Origin: Rufibacter roseolus
Lineage (GTDB): Bacteria; Bacteroidota; Bacteroidia; Cytophagales; Hymenobacteraceae
DNA length: 64,000 nt
Assembly: GCF_017916365.1 (NCBI RefSeq)
Contig: NZ_JAFMSU010000001.1
Location: forward strand, 744,001 to 808,000
Reading direction: 5' to 3'
Under the pieces are notes generated by a model. It saw nothing but the letters and a program-made list of their open reading frames with translations. It was not told the origin of the DNA and did not search any database. Within the stretch, counting starts at the first letter, position 1; each line of letters opens with the position of its first letter. This document shows positions 26,246-35,498 of this stretch, piece by piece. A program made the translations under genes and the position numbers.

Positions 26246-26771
26246 GTTGGTTAATTAGGTGAGTGTAAAGCTGAACAGAACATCAGACGCCGTGCCCAGG
26301 TAGCGGCACGGTTAAGAAGGAGTAGAGAATAGGAAAGGGCTCTTCTGACGGAGAAGAGGAGGAGATGCTTACTGTTTTAAAGCAGAGGGGGACGCTCTGG
26401 CAGGTAGTAAGGTTGTGTGCGTACTGAGGCAGATAGAACAGAAGGCAGGCCCCAGCCGTAACTGAATAAAGCAGTTCCTTATTCAGTTACGGCTGCAAGC
26501 CCGGGCAAAGGGCCGCAGCAAATGCATGATCCCAGTGTGTGACTGCAGGTAAATACCTTCGGCAGGCACAGAACAACTTCAATGGATACTTTGCGGTGCC
26601 TTTGCTGAGGGCGATTCAACAAGGCATGGCGCCAAAGGTAATCTTGGAGAGTGTCAGAGTCTTGTAAAAATCCGACATTATGTTTACTGCCTGTTTTTAT
26701 GATTCTGGCAGGAAAACAGTTTTGACCAGAACCGGGGCACTTCACAGAAAAGGGGCAGAATAGGAGTGTGC
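26246..26771. other. Intergenic region with one 17-bp hairpin, no convincing gene
   Basis: 26453-26495 forms a perfect stem, CAGCCGTAACTGAATAA / TTATTCAGTTACGGCTG with a 9-nt loop and no T-run. An 88-codon minus-strand frame (26479-26745) overlaps it; it is Cys/Arg-rich without signal or domain, and I do not accept it as a gene. Nothing else is recognised. Confidence 0.5.
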
Positions 26772-27581
26772 TTAAAAGGTGAGAAAGTTCTCCTGTTCTG
26801 CCAGGTAAACCGAAGGAAGCTCGCCGGTGATTTGTTTAAAGTCGCGGTTGAAGTGGGCCTGGTCTGCGTAGCCGCCCAGGTAGGAAAGCTGCGCCAGGCT
26901 GAGGGAAGGGTTCAAGGAGATGAGCTGCAGGACTTTGTTCAGGCGCGAGATGCGCATGTAGGTTTTGGGGCTAAGGCCCAGCTTGTTCTTGAATTCCCGC
27001 TCCAGTTGCCGCATCCCAATGCAGACCTCGTGGCTCAGGCACTCAACTGAGGTACCACCTTCCTGGCAGCGGATGAGGTTGGCGGCCAGCTGCACAAAGG
27101 ACGGAGGCGCATCTGTGACCGGTATCTGCTTCAGGAAATAGGCGTCGGCGGCGTTTACCCGTTCCTCAAAGGTTTTGAGTTGCTTTAGCTTACGGCAGAA
27201 GGAAGAAAAGGAGGCGCCCAGCACTTCTTCCAGGTTGGCCGGGCAGTTGAGCAGCGTAGCGGCCGCTACCCCGAAGACCGCGTGCAAGGCCTCGGGCTTG
27301 AAACAGATCCCGAAAGTCTCCACCTCGTTCCTGAACTGCAGCACGTAAGGCACGGTCCAGAAACCAAAGAAAGAGAAAGCGTTGCTGGAAGGCTGTGGAG
27401 GTTTTCCCTTCAGGGTGCCACGCGCTTTGGGCAGGTGCAAGACCAATTCAATATACCCTGAGGGAAGTACTTTCTGCCTGAGCGTCGCCATGGATTTACC
27501 CCTGAACGTGCCCGACCAATACTGGGCAATAAAAGGCTGTAGGGCGGCCGTAGCGTTATGCCGTTGTATTTCTACCTCCAT
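26772..27581 (-). CDS. AraC family transcriptional regulator
   Basis: 269 residues. The N-terminal ~150 residues match the DUF6597-type sensor of Bacteroidota AraC regulators (HNATAALQPFIAQYWSGTFR, VLPSGYIELVLHLPK). The C-terminal ~100 residues hold the two HTH motifs: VECLSHEVCIGMRQLEREFK with KLGLSPKTYMRI, and SLAQLSYLGGYADQAHFNRD with FKQITGELPSVYL, the family signature. Targets are unknown. It is upstream of and co-directional with the pirin and AhpD-like genes' downstream end, but separated from them by a hairpin pair. Confidence 0.9.
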   Translation of the reverse strand: MEVEIQRHNATAALQPFIAQYWSGTFRGKSMATLRQKVLPSGYIELVLHLPKARGTLKGKPPQPSSNAFSFFGFWTVPYVLQFRNEVETFGICFKPEALHAVFGVAAATLLNCPANLEEVLGASFSSFCRKLKQLKTFEERVNAADAYFLKQIPVTDAPPSFVQLAANLIRCQEGGTSVECLSHEVCIGMRQLEREFKNKLGLSPKTYMRISRLNKVLQLISLNPSLSLAQLSYLGGYADQAHFNRDFKQITGELPSVYLAEQENFLTF

Positions 27582-27773
27582 GCTCCTTCCTTAAATGACT
27601 TCAGTTGCCTGTTGAATCATCCATCGGGGGCAAACATCGGCTTGCCGCAAACTACCTGAAAGTAGTGTTGCCGGGAGCGCTTGACTCTTCTCTTTCAGGC
27701 TGGGAATTGGTCCAGTGGAATATCTTCACATGCGTAAACACCTAGAGTCAAGGGGGATAGTTCAACTAAAGTA

Positions 27774-27814
27774 CACGTTTCAAGGCTATTTTCATAAAAC
27801 GGCCTTAAAACGTG
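27774..27814. repeat. Dispersed 3'-hairpin family, strong copy
   Basis: CACGTTTCAAGGCTATTTTC / TAAAACGGCCTTAAAACGTG, two mismatches, 52 bp beyond the pirin stop. A second half-copy (TGTTTTTGGCCTGTTTTCAG) is at 27849-27868, running into the pirin stop. Confidence 0.75.
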
Positions 27815-27865
27815 CTATTTTTCTTCAGAAGGATTTCAAAGGAGGATTCTGTTTTTGGCCTGTTT

Positions 27866-28780
27866 TCAGGAAAGTGCCTCCGGAGCGGGGCTGCCGGCGG
27901 GTTTGGATTTGTCCTCGGGTAGCGGGATGAACTCGGCGTTATCGGTGGGCGGGAGCAGAATGCGACCTTCTTTCCAATCTGCTTTGGCCTGCTCAATGCG
28001 GTCTTTCCGGCTAGACACGAAATTCCACCAGATAAACCTTTCGCCCAGGGGCTCGCCGCCCAGCAGCATGAGCGTGGTGGGTTCTTTGGCCAGCATAATA
28101 GGATCTACACCCTTGGTGAAGACCAGCATCTGACCCACGGTGTAGGTGCGGCCGGAGACCTCCAGACTGCCTTTGGCGATGTAGATACCCCGCTCTGCAT
28201 GTTCTTTCGGCAACCCGAAACGCGCGCCTTGGTCCAGGACCACGTGCAGGTAAAAGAGCGGAGAGTGCGTCTTAACCCCATTCCGCAGCCCGAAAGCATC
28301 ACCGGCGATTAAGCGCATCCATACGCCGGTATCGGTGAAGATAGGCAGTTGCTCTGGTTTGTAGTTGTCAAAGGCGGGCGCGGCTTCTTCGTCTTTCTCG
28401 GGCAGGGCCACCCAGGTCTGGATCATTTCCAGTTGACCGCCGGCCAGAGTAGCGGGGTCCTCAAAGCGCTCAGAATGCGCGATGCCGCTGCCGGCCGTCA
28501 TCCAGTTTACCTCGCCGGGCCTGATGATCTGCTCCACGCCCAGGCTGTCGCGGTGGGTAACCTGGCCGCCAAACAGGTAGCTCACGGTAGACAGGCCAAT
28601 ATGCGGGTGCGGCAAGACGTCAAGGTTCTGCACCAGCGGGGGCTGCAAATCCACGGGGCCGGCATGGTCCATGAAGATGAAGGGTCCCACCATCCGGCGG
28701 AGCCGAAAGGGAAGGATGCGGCGTACGTCCATGCCCGGCGCCAGGGAGGCTTTGCGGGCTTCAATTACAATGTCCAGCAT
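27866..28780 (-). CDS. Pirin family protein
   Basis: 304 residues, a bicupin of normal pirin length. The N-terminal cupin has the metal ligands H58 and H60 (LPHPHIGLSTVSYLF) with H102 and E104 (GSGIAHSERFE), plus RRMVGPFIFMDHAGP typical of pirins. The C-cupin has YLHVVLDQGARFGLP and LMLLGGEPLGERFIWWNFVS. Bacterial pirins can act as quercetin dioxygenases or redox-responsive modulators; which applies here is not visible. Its start is 16 bp after the AhpD-like gene's stop, so the two are probably one transcript, consistent with a role in oxidative stress. Confidence 0.93.
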   Translation of the reverse strand: MLDIVIEARKASLAPGMDVRRILPFRLRRMVGPFIFMDHAGPVDLQPPLVQNLDVLPHPHIGLSTVSYLFGGQVTHRDSLGVEQIIRPGEVNWMTAGSGIAHSERFEDPATLAGGQLEMIQTWVALPEKDEEAAPAFDNYKPEQLPIFTDTGVWMRLIAGDAFGLRNGVKTHSPLFYLHVVLDQGARFGLPKEHAERGIYIAKGSLEVSGRTYTVGQMLVFTKGVDPIMLAKEPTTLMLLGGEPLGERFIWWNFVSSRKDRIEQAKADWKEGRILLPPTDNAEFIPLPEDKSKPAGSPAPEALS

Positions 28781-28796
28781 AATCTATGGTATGGGT

Positions 28797-29384
28797 TCAC
28801 TTCTGGCTTTTCCTGTTCATCATCCAGACAATGGCTTTGCGCAAAAACAAGGGCGGGTACTTGTAGCCTTTCTTCGCCAGGCGGATGCCCATTTCAGGGT
28901 AAGCTTCTTTTGCGGCCACGTTCGTGCCCAAGCCGTCTACGTAGCGGTTGTACATGCAGAAAGCGGCGGCAATGAGTACGGTGTCGTGGATTTCCTCGTC
29001 TGAGGCACCCCTGGCTTTGGCCTGCTCTATGTCTTCGGGCCGGACCGCTTTCCCGCTCTGCTGTACCTTTCCGGCAATGACCAGCAGCGCCTTCATCTTC
29101 TCCGAGATAGGGGCGGTGTCTTTGTTCTCAACCGCGCAGCGCACGGTCTCGCCGGTGTCTCTGAAATGCACGTTGGCCGCCGCCGCATGCGATTGGTGGC
29201 AGTACTCGCAGTTGTTCAGCTTAGAAACGTAGGCCGCAATGAGCTCCCGCTCCGCCGAGGTGAGGGTAGACGGACCGTGCAGGAGCGTGTGCGCCAGGTT
29301 AGACAAAGCCTTGCCCGTAGGGCCTTTGTAAAAGAGCAGTTCCACAATGCCGGGTTGGTTTACGCCCGTTTTAATGTAGGTCAT
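28797..29384 (-). CDS. AhpD/carboxymuconolactone decarboxylase-like peroxidase-related protein
   Basis: 195 residues, all helical. The active-site signature is C59-x-x-C62-x-x-x-H66 in LNNCEYCHQSHAAAA, preceded by LTSAERELIAAYVS; this is the AhpD thiol peroxidase/CMD motif. The C-terminal half (EEIHDTVLIAAAFCMYNRYV then DGLGTN) fits the uncharacterised peroxidase-related subfamily. Likely reduces peroxides or partners a thiol reductant in the cytosol. It is first in a two-gene unit with pirin. The divergent neighbour is a flavin monooxygenase-like gene at 29604. Confidence 0.9.
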   Translation of the reverse strand: MTYIKTGVNQPGIVELLFYKGPTGKALSNLAHTLLHGPSTLTSAERELIAAYVSKLNNCEYCHQSHAAAANVHFRDTGETVRCAVENKDTAPISEKMKALLVIAGKVQQSGKAVRPEDIEQAKARGASDEEIHDTVLIAAAFCMYNRYVDGLGTNVAAKEAYPEMGIRLAKKGYKYPPLFLRKAIVWMMNRKSQK

Positions 29385-29603
29385 AGGTTTTATGTTTTTG
29401 GTTCAGTCTGTTCTTAAAGGGCTGAAGAATTTCCTACGGGGCTGTATTTGTATTCTGCGTGCTTTCTGTTTTGGGGGCGGTTTCATGAATATAGCCTTAA
29501 ATCAGCATCTTACCAACAGGTACTTACCCCAAGGATAGCGGGTGCAGCGCTGTTCCCGGTGCTTTTTTCTTTCCCTTATTCCAAAGACATCGTAACATTG
29601 GCT

Positions 29604-30641
29604 ATGGAAATAGGCATCACCACCTTCGTAGAGAATACCCCAGACCCCGCTACCGGCAAATTGCTGGCGCCGCACGAGCGCATGCGTAACCTCATGGAAG
29701 AGATTGAACTCGCCGATCAGGTGGGGTTGGATGTCTTCTCCATCGGTGAACACCATCGCCCCGATTTTATAGTCTCCTCGCCCGCCGTGGTGTTGGCTGC
29801 GGCCGCGGTGAAGACCAAGAGCATCAAGCTGTCCAGCGCCGTCACGGTGCTCAGCTCTGATGACCCGGTGCGGGTCTTCCAGGATTTCGCGCACGTGGAC
29901 CTGCTCTCAGAGGGTCGCGCGGAGATAATTGCCGGCCGGGGTTCGTTTATTGAGTCTTTTCCGCTTTTTGGGTATGATCTGCAGGATTACAACACGCTGT
30001 TCTCTGAGAAACTGGACCTGCTCATCAAGCTGAACAAAAGCGAAAAGGTCACCTGGTCTGGCAAGCACCGGGCGGCTATAGATGATCTGGGCGTATACCC
30101 CAGGCCTTACCAGCAGGAATTGCCCATTTGGGTGGCGGTGGGCGGTACCCCAGAATCGGTGATACGGGCGGCCAGCCACGGTTTGCCCATGGCGCTGGCC
30201 ATCATTGGTGGCATGCCAGAGCGCTTTGTGCCGTTCACTGATCTGTATAAGAAAGCCTACCTGCAGTCTGGTTACAACGTGGACAAATTACAGCTTGCCA
30301 TTAACTCCCACGGCTACCTCGCGGATGATTCCCAGAAAGCCGCCGATGAGTTCTACGGTCCCTACGCCTACGTCATGGGCAAGATTGGCCGGGAGCGCGG
30401 CTGGTCTGGCATGACCCGCGAGCAATACGACCTCATGCGCGGCCCTGGCGGTTCTTTGCTGGTGGGCAGCCCGCAACAAGTCATAGACAAGATTCTCTGG
30501 GAGCACGAACTGTTTGGCAACACCCGTTTCCTGCTGCACATCAGCGTGGGTACCCTGCCGCATGCACAGGTAATGCACGCCATTGAATTATTGGGGACAG
30601 TGGTGGCGCCGGCGGTGAAGAAGGCGATTAAGGATGTGTAG
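29604..30641 (+). CDS. LLM class flavin-dependent oxidoreductase (luciferase-like)
   Basis: 345 residues from ATG 29604. The open frame reaches back to 29448 but the extra 52 residues are not part of the fold. The TIM-barrel begins [20 protein letters not shown]. Family motifs are [52 protein letters not shown] (phosphate-binding of FMN/F420), [13 protein letters not shown] and [14 protein letters not shown]. Such enzymes oxidise or cleave small organic substrates with reduced flavin; the substrate is unknown. It diverges from the AhpD/pirin pair. Confidence 0.9.
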   Translation: MEIGITTFVENTPDPATGKLLAPHERMRNLMEEIELADQVGLDVFSIGEHHRPDFIVSSPAVVLAAAAVKTKSIKLSSAVTVLSSDDPVRVFQDFAHVDLLSEGRAEIIAGRGSFIESFPLFGYDLQDYNTLFSEKLDLLIKLNKSEKVTWSGKHRAAIDDLGVYPRPYQQELPIWVAVGGTPESVIRAASHGLPMALAIIGGMPERFVPFTDLYKKAYLQSGYNVDKLQLAINSHGYLADDSQKAADEFYGPYAYVMGKIGRERGWSGMTREQYDLMRGPGGSLLVGSPQQVIDKILWEHELFGNTRFLLHISVGTLPHAQVMHAIELLGTVVAPAVKKAIKDV

Positions 30642-30663
30642 AGACCAGGCACCGCCTTGTCTC
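30641..30663 (+). terminator. Short hairpin overlapping the LLM gene stop
   Basis: GAGACcAGGC / GCCTtGTCTC arms with a 3-nt loop, one mismatch. No T-run; weak evidence of termination between convergent genes. Confidence 0.35.
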
Positions 30664-30743
30664 TCACGTATTGCTGATCTCTCGGTATCTGATTCTTTGA
30701 CGAGTTACTGATCGCACGCGTTTTCAATCCAGAATCCTAGCCC

Positions 30744-31979
30744 TTACCTTCTCCGGCCGCGAACCGCCAGTTTCTGCTCTTTATGCGCGATACTGTCCGG
30801 GTGGGCGGGGTACAGGAATTTGCGGAGGTCCTGCAGGTAGCTGAAACTGCCGTTGGGCAGGTTGCTGAGCACAATAAGGGCACTGTGCTCTTTGGGGTTG
30901 CGCAGGAAGTAGGTAGAGAAGCCGTGCCACAGACCGCCGTGGTAGACGGCGGTGTCCCCATTATCTAGCGGACGGATGCGCCAGCCGAAGCCGTAGTCCT
31001 CGGTTTGATTTTTCTTTTTGTGCAGAATGCCACCGGTAAACGCTTCTGCCAGGGTCTCGTGCTTCACCAGTTTCTGGGTGTACAGCGCCTGGTCCCATTT
31101 GTAGAGGTCTTCTACGGTGGAATACACGCCTTTGTCGCCCAGCACGGTGTCCAGGTAATCGGTGGTGCGTTTCTGCCGGAAACGGGTGTGGCCGGTGGCA
31201 ATTTTGCCGGTGAGGGTGAGCAGATCCGGGCTGTAGGTGAAGGTGTGCTTCATTTCCAGCGGGTCAAAGATGCGCTCGCGCAGGAACTCAGCGAAGGGCT
31301 TCTCAGATACTTTCTCTACAATGGAGGCCAACAGGCTGTAGCCGGTATTACTGTAATCAAAATGGGTGTTGGGCGGATAGTACGGCTGAGGGCGGTGCGT
31401 CACCATCAGTTGAATCACATCCTCATTGGTGAGGTTCTTGTTGCGGTTAGGCCACAGTTTATCGCTGAAATAGGTGTAGTTAGACAAACCGCTCTGGTGC
31501 GTGAGCAACTGCCGGATGGTGATGCCGTGGTAGGGAAAATCGGGGAGGTACTGCTGTACGCTGTCTTCGTAGTTGAGCTCGCCCTCTTCTTTGAGCATCA
31601 TGATGGCCATGGCCGTGAACTGCTTGGACACCGAGGCTAGCTGAAAAGCGGTCTCCACGGTAAGCGAGTCTTTCTTGAAAAAATCGGCGAGGCCGAAGGC
31701 GTTTTTGTAGATGACCTTGTCATACTTGGTCACCAGCACCGTACCGTTAAAGCCCCGTTTTTTGTGAAAGTGCCTGAAAACGGAATCCAGTTTCACGGTC
31801 AGTTTCTGGATGCTATCGGCCGTAAACGAGGCCGGGACGGCCACCTGCAGCTTTTCTTCCTCATCGCCACCCCACAGTTTTTGCTTCTTCCCCGATTTCT
31901 GACAACCAAGGAGGGTTAAGCAGCAGACAAAGGCTGTAAGACAGCCCAAAAACAGCGATTTTGCTCTGAGAAAGGTCAT
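30744..31979 (-). CDS. Beta-lactamase-fold serine hydrolase lipoprotein
   Basis: 411 residues from ATG 31979 (the frame opens at 31997, but 31979 starts a clean signal). Lipobox TLLGC (about 22-26). The class C/penicillin-binding fold has SxxK at S116-V-S-K119 in LASVSKQFTAMAIMML and the YxN motif at Y209-S-N211 in FDYSNTGYSLLA. The third motif region is HGGLWHGFSTYF near the C-terminus. Family members include D-aminopeptidases, esterases and PBP4*-like carboxypeptidases; resistance is not implied. It acts outside the inner membrane. Compare the paralogue at 36219, which lacks the lysine. Confidence 0.9.
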   Translation of the reverse strand: MTFLRAKSLFLGCLTAFVCCLTLLGCQKSGKKQKLWGGDEEEKLQVAVPASFTADSIQKLTVKLDSVFRHFHKKRGFNGTVLVTKYDKVIYKNAFGLADFFKKDSLTVETAFQLASVSKQFTAMAIMMLKEEGELNYEDSVQQYLPDFPYHGITIRQLLTHQSGLSNYTYFSDKLWPNRNKNLTNEDVIQLMVTHRPQPYYPPNTHFDYSNTGYSLLASIVEKVSEKPFAEFLRERIFDPLEMKHTFTYSPDLLTLTGKIATGHTRFRQKRTTDYLDTVLGDKGVYSTVEDLYKWDQALYTQKLVKHETLAEAFTGGILHKKKNQTEDYGFGWRIRPLDNGDTAVYHGGLWHGFSTYFLRNPKEHSALIVLSNLPNGSFSYLQDLRKFLYPAHPDSIAHKEQKLAVRGRRR

Positions 31980-32073
31980 ACCAGAAACTACCAACACAAA
32001 TACCAGCTTTAAAGATAAGACAACTTAAGAAAATTTTCCCCAAAAAGCGCCAGCCTAGGCCGCAGAAATCTGG

Positions 32074-33621
32074 TTAACGGCTTGCGCCCACGGCGGCCTT
32101 TTGTTTCAGCATCTTATCGGCCCAGGGAATAAAGTACTTGATGTTGGGGGCATCGGTGTGGCCGCCGTCATGCTGGCGCCAGGCCAGTTCACCGTCCAGC
32201 AGGCTCACGTTCACGGCCGGCATTCTGGCCATTTTATAGTCATAGCCTACGCCCAGGTCTCGGGCGCCTAATAATTTATAGACCGGTCCGGCGGCCACGG
32301 TGGCCATGTAACTGCCCTGCTGGTCCAGCCATTTGGCATCGCCTTGCTCCGGAATACCGTAGCTGATGAAAGTAGGCCTTGGGGCGCAGAGCGCGATGAG
32401 CTGGTGCGCATCTACCGGCAGGTCATTGGCGGTCTTGCTCCCGAAGGCAGCCTCTGAGGCGCCGTATTTGAGAAAGTTGCCGGCCATCCAGTGGTACTCG
32501 CCGCTACTGGTGAGGCTTTCCACGGCCTCGCCGAAGTTGCGGCGGTGCAGCTTGGCCCCACCCTCGCCGGAAGAGCCTATGAGGCCCACAGCAAAGCGCT
32601 GGTCAAAGGCCTGCGCCACCAAAGCCGCCTTCCCGAAGCGTGACACACCTTCTATGCCCACCCGTTTGGCATCTACCGCCGGGTCAGTCTCCAGGTAATC
32701 CAGCCCTCGAGAGGCACCCCAGGCCCAGGCCCGCAGGGCGCCCCAGTCATCCGGTTTGCGTGGCTGGCCTTTGTTCACCAACCCAATGATGCCCTTGGTG
32801 AGGCCCGCCCCATTATCGGCCTGGATGCTGCCGGGTTCAATCAGCACGTAACCCCAACCGGCTGCCAGCAACTGTTGCGCGGTAGGCGGATCACCAGCGG
32901 GCGGCGGACCAAATGTAGGCGTCTGGGAGGCGATGGGGTTATAGGCAGGATATTGCTCAAATACCGTCTTCAGCGATGGGTCCTGTTTTATCAGCAGTTC
33001 CTTCATGGCGGCATTGATCTTCTCCAGGCTTTCTTTGGGCGGTTGCGTCGGGGCCGGCAGAGCGCTACGGCTGAACATCATCAAAACCGGCACGGGCCCT
33101 TTGGCGTTGGCGGGCGTGACCACGGTCATGGCAATGTTCACCTCCAGCGCCGGATACTGGGAATTGTCTACTTGGCCCACCAGTTGCTTTGCGTGCACCG
33201 GAATCCAGCCCACCATCTCCCGCTCCGAGATCAGGGTCTTCCAGGTTACTTTGGGCACGTTTTTAGGAATTCGACCAAAAATCTCCCGCTCAAAATCCTC
33301 CACAATCTCGGGCCGACGCTGGTTCCACCACATGGCTGGCGTAGTCACCTTTTTGCCGTTCTTGAGGGTGAGCAGCTCGGGCAAGTTAGGGTAGGGATTG
33401 GCCTTGGCTTCATCGTAGTTGGCCGCATTAGGTGCCTTCTCATCTCCGCTGGGGCCCGGCCGAAGTACCTTGATGCCCAGCTGCTTCATCATGTGCTGGT
33501 GGTCCTGCTCGGCAGTGAAGTTTACCGGGGCAGGATAGTTAGCGGCTGTTCCGGTGGACACCTGTTGCGCCGAGGCAGAGGAAACAGTGAAGGCAAGCAG
33601 GAGATAGAATAGCTTTTTCAT
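32074..33621 (-). CDS. CE15-like glucuronoyl esterase (alpha/beta hydrolase)
   Basis: 515 residues with a cleaved signal peptide (SSASAQ), so periplasmic or secreted. Nucleophile elbow GVSRFGKAA with S327, matching the GCSRxGK motif of glucuronoyl esterases. IGSSGEGGAKLHRRNFGEAV (about 350-370) is the conserved substrate-facing strand and loop. The likely catalytic His lies in HDGGHTDAPNIKYF near the C-terminus. CE15 enzymes cut the ester between glucuronic acid of xylan and lignin alcohols; some bacterial members act on other esters. It is not inside the PULs; the hairpin at 33653-33700 separates it from the DoxX gene. Confidence 0.85.
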   Translation of the reverse strand: MKKLFYLLLAFTVSSASAQQVSTGTAANYPAPVNFTAEQDHQHMMKQLGIKVLRPGPSGDEKAPNAANYDEAKANPYPNLPELLTLKNGKKVTTPAMWWNQRRPEIVEDFEREIFGRIPKNVPKVTWKTLISEREMVGWIPVHAKQLVGQVDNSQYPALEVNIAMTVVTPANAKGPVPVLMMFSRSALPAPTQPPKESLEKINAAMKELLIKQDPSLKTVFEQYPAYNPIASQTPTFGPPPAGDPPTAQQLLAAGWGYVLIEPGSIQADNGAGLTKGIIGLVNKGQPRKPDDWGALRAWAWGASRGLDYLETDPAVDAKRVGIEGVSRFGKAALVAQAFDQRFAVGLIGSSGEGGAKLHRRNFGEAVESLTSSGEYHWMAGNFLKYGASEAAFGSKTANDLPVDAHQLIALCAPRPTFISYGIPEQGDAKWLDQQGSYMATVAAGPVYKLLGARDLGVGYDYKMARMPAVNVSLLDGELAWRQHDGGHTDAPNIKYFIPWADKMLKQKAAVGASR

Positions 33622-33652
33622 AAGGACCTATTGGTGCCTTAAGATAATTATT

Positions 33653-33700
33653 AAAATAACCCGGATGGTAGAAGAAGTTGTCTACCATTCGGGTTATTTT
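33653..33700 (-). terminator. Terminator-like hairpin between DoxX and CE15 genes
   Basis: 20-bp arms AAAATAACCCGGATGGTAGA / TCTACCATTCGGGTTATTTT with one non-Watson-Crick pair and an 8-nt loop, A/T-rich on both flanks. Confidence 0.65.
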
Positions 33701-33867
33701 TATCTCAAAGGTTTGAACATCCTTTAGGCTAATCAGGAAAGATTTATAAGGTTTCCTTTTCGCCTCGGGGTTGGTGGAAGGGTATACTTCACCCAAATCT
33801 TCAAACTACGTCTTTATGCGCAATGACTCACAAACAAGGGTATCGGTTCTCTGCCTGTTGAAACTCT

Positions 33868-34251
33868 TTACGCTTGGTTGATCAAGGGGATGTATCTTTT
33901 CCTGTTCTCAAAAATGATCCAGAGCAGAATCAACCAGATCACGATGGCGATGGGCAGGCCGCTGGTGTCCACGAAAAGGTGGGTGAGCAGAATGCCTACC
34001 ATCACGGGGAAAACCACCAAGGCGCCCAAAGCCCTTGTTCTGGGGAACATGATAAGTATTCCACCTAAGACTTCGGCGAAGCCCACTAAAGGAATAAGCC
34101 AGGAAATTTCTGCCAAGGCTGCCGTATCTTTTACAAGTGGTTCTGGCAGACCTTCGGGAACGGGCATGTAATTGAAGAATTTGTTTAAGCCCCCGTTGAT
34201 GAGTAATAACCCGAGTAGGATGCAGAGCCCGGTTAAGATCTTTTGCTTCAT
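33868..34251 (-). CDS. DoxX family membrane protein
   Basis: 127 residues with four predicted transmembrane helices (ILTGLCILLGLLLINGGLNK, SWLIPLVGFAEVLGGILIMF, LGALVVFPVMVGILLTHLF, LPIAIVIWLILLWIIF). This is the DoxX-like layout, a poorly understood family often tied to redox balance. It lies 155 bp downstream of the ArsR/SRPBCC pair on the same strand and could belong to its transcript. No regulatory site is clear. Confidence 0.85.
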   Translation of the reverse strand: MKQKILTGLCILLGLLLINGGLNKFFNYMPVPEGLPEPLVKDTAALAEISWLIPLVGFAEVLGGILIMFPRTRALGALVVFPVMVGILLTHLFVDTSGLPIAIVIWLILLWIIFENRKRYIPLINQA

Positions 34252-34406
34252 AGTTGTTAAGTTTTATTTGTTTGGCTAATTGGTCTGTTGGTTATTTCTA
34301 TTTTGATGAGTGAAGTTTCTGTAGAAAGCACCCAAGGCATATCCTGGGGAGAGGTTGCTATTGTACCTCCGGCAGAAGTAGAGGCTCTTGTTTTGTAGTT
34401 GGTTTC

Positions 34407-34919
34407 CTATCCTCTTTTGGGCAGAACTGAGCGGAAGTATTGGTCCAGGTTTTCTAAACCGGCGGCAAATCCTTCTTTGAAGCCCATTTGAACAATGGTT
34501 TCCAGATCTTCCAATGTTTTAAAGGTTAAAAGGATATTGACCAGGGTGTCTTCGCCATCTGCTTTAAAGGCATTCTCCCATCTTACTTGCGGCATGGAAC
34601 TGTCTCTCACGACATGTTCATCACAGAAGGCATCTGAGCCGGAGAAAGAGATTTGGGGCTTTATTACGTCAAAGTCAAACAGGCACCAGTGTTTTTCTCC
34701 TTCGGGGCTCAGCATATAGTAGTGCCAGCGGCCCCCTTCGGTAAAGTCCATGGATTTAGTAACAGCTTTGTAAGGTTTGGGTGCCCACCATTGGTCCAGG
34801 ATGGCAGCTTCTGTCCAGGCGGCCCACACCAAATCAAGAGGCGCCTCAAATGATCTTTCTACCTTGATCTGGTTGTTTTCCTTGTCTACCAGAAAGTTGA
34901 ATAAAATAGCCTTGTTCAT
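34407..34919 (-). CDS. SRPBCC (AHSA1-like) domain protein
   Basis: 170 residues with the START-like fold of Activator of Hsp90 ATPase C-terminal proteins: [20 protein letters not shown] at the start, [12 protein letters not shown], then [20 protein letters not shown], and a C-terminal amphipathic helix ([20 protein letters not shown]). The fold makes a hydrophobic cavity for small ligands. Its start overlaps the stop of the upstream ArsR gene by 4 bp, so they are translationally coupled, an arrangement seen in many bacteria. Ligand unknown. Confidence 0.92.
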   Translation of the reverse strand: MNKAILFNFLVDKENNQIKVERSFEAPLDLVWAAWTEAAILDQWWAPKPYKAVTKSMDFTEGGRWHYYMLSPEGEKHWCLFDFDVIKPQISFSGSDAFCDEHVVRDSSMPQVRWENAFKADGEDTLVNILLTFKTLEDLETIVQMGFKEGFAAGLENLDQYFRSVLPKRG

Positions 34920-35242
34920 TTCTTATCTGATTTAAGTTGCTTTAATACATCATCAAGTTGATCAAACCGCTTGGCCAGTAGCTGCTTGAACTGCTCCAGC
35001 CATTTCTCAATTTCGTTCATTTTGCTGGCGTTCAGGTGATAGTGAATTTCCCTGCCTTTCTGCTCCTGTTTCAAGATCTCACACTCCGTCAAAACCTGGA
35101 TGTGCTTAGAGATGGCTTGTCTGCTACTGTTGAAGTGCTCGGCAATGGCGTTAGGGGTCATGGCGCTAACGGCCAGCAGCAGAATAATGGCCCTCCGGGT
35201 GGGGTCGGCTATGGCTTGAAATACATCTCTTCTCGTCTCCAT
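34916..35242 (-). CDS. ArsR family winged-helix repressor
   Basis: 108 residues. [20 protein letters not shown] is the ArsR N-terminus, followed by the [23 protein letters not shown] with [11 protein letters not shown] and the wing [15 protein letters not shown]. No metal-binding cysteines are visible, so it is not an arsenic sensor; it belongs to the SRPBCC-associated subgroup. It probably represses its own operon with the downstream SRPBCC gene, perhaps responding to whatever that protein binds. An AT-rich stretch with alternating TTTGCTACC and ATATGGTTGCG lies upstream. Confidence 0.92.
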   Translation of the reverse strand: METRRDVFQAIADPTRRAIILLLAVSAMTPNAIAEHFNSSRQAISKHIQVLTECEILKQEQKGREIHYHLNASKMNEIEKWLEQFKQLLAKRFDQLDDVLKQLKSDKK

Positions 35243-35498
35243 CTATTTTTTATTTGCTACCATATGGTTGCGAATATACATGCAATTATTTGGTTGCGCA
35301 AGTTTTTTCTTTATTTTTTTAAGGCTTAGAGGTTGAGGTGCTTACTGCGTTTAGATTTTACAGTGGCGTTGAAGTTGGGTATATGGCTTATGACGTATTT
35401 CCTTGTGCGCCAAGAAACCTTGCTTAAGGGCCGAAAGCCTTTGTTCCTAGGGTATCCATCCCAAACTCCGGGGCATTGTTGTGGCGGGGCTCTTCTGA

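Noticed and set aside
26479-26745. 88-codon minus-strand frame in the gap before the AraC gene
   Set aside because: Cys/Arg-rich, no signal or domain, overlaps a hairpin; not credible as a gene.
33240-33270. A further copy of the dispersed hairpin inside the CE15-like gene
   Set aside because: The similarity (CGTTTTTAGGAATTCGACC) is within an intact coding frame and does not form the full stem; probably chance.
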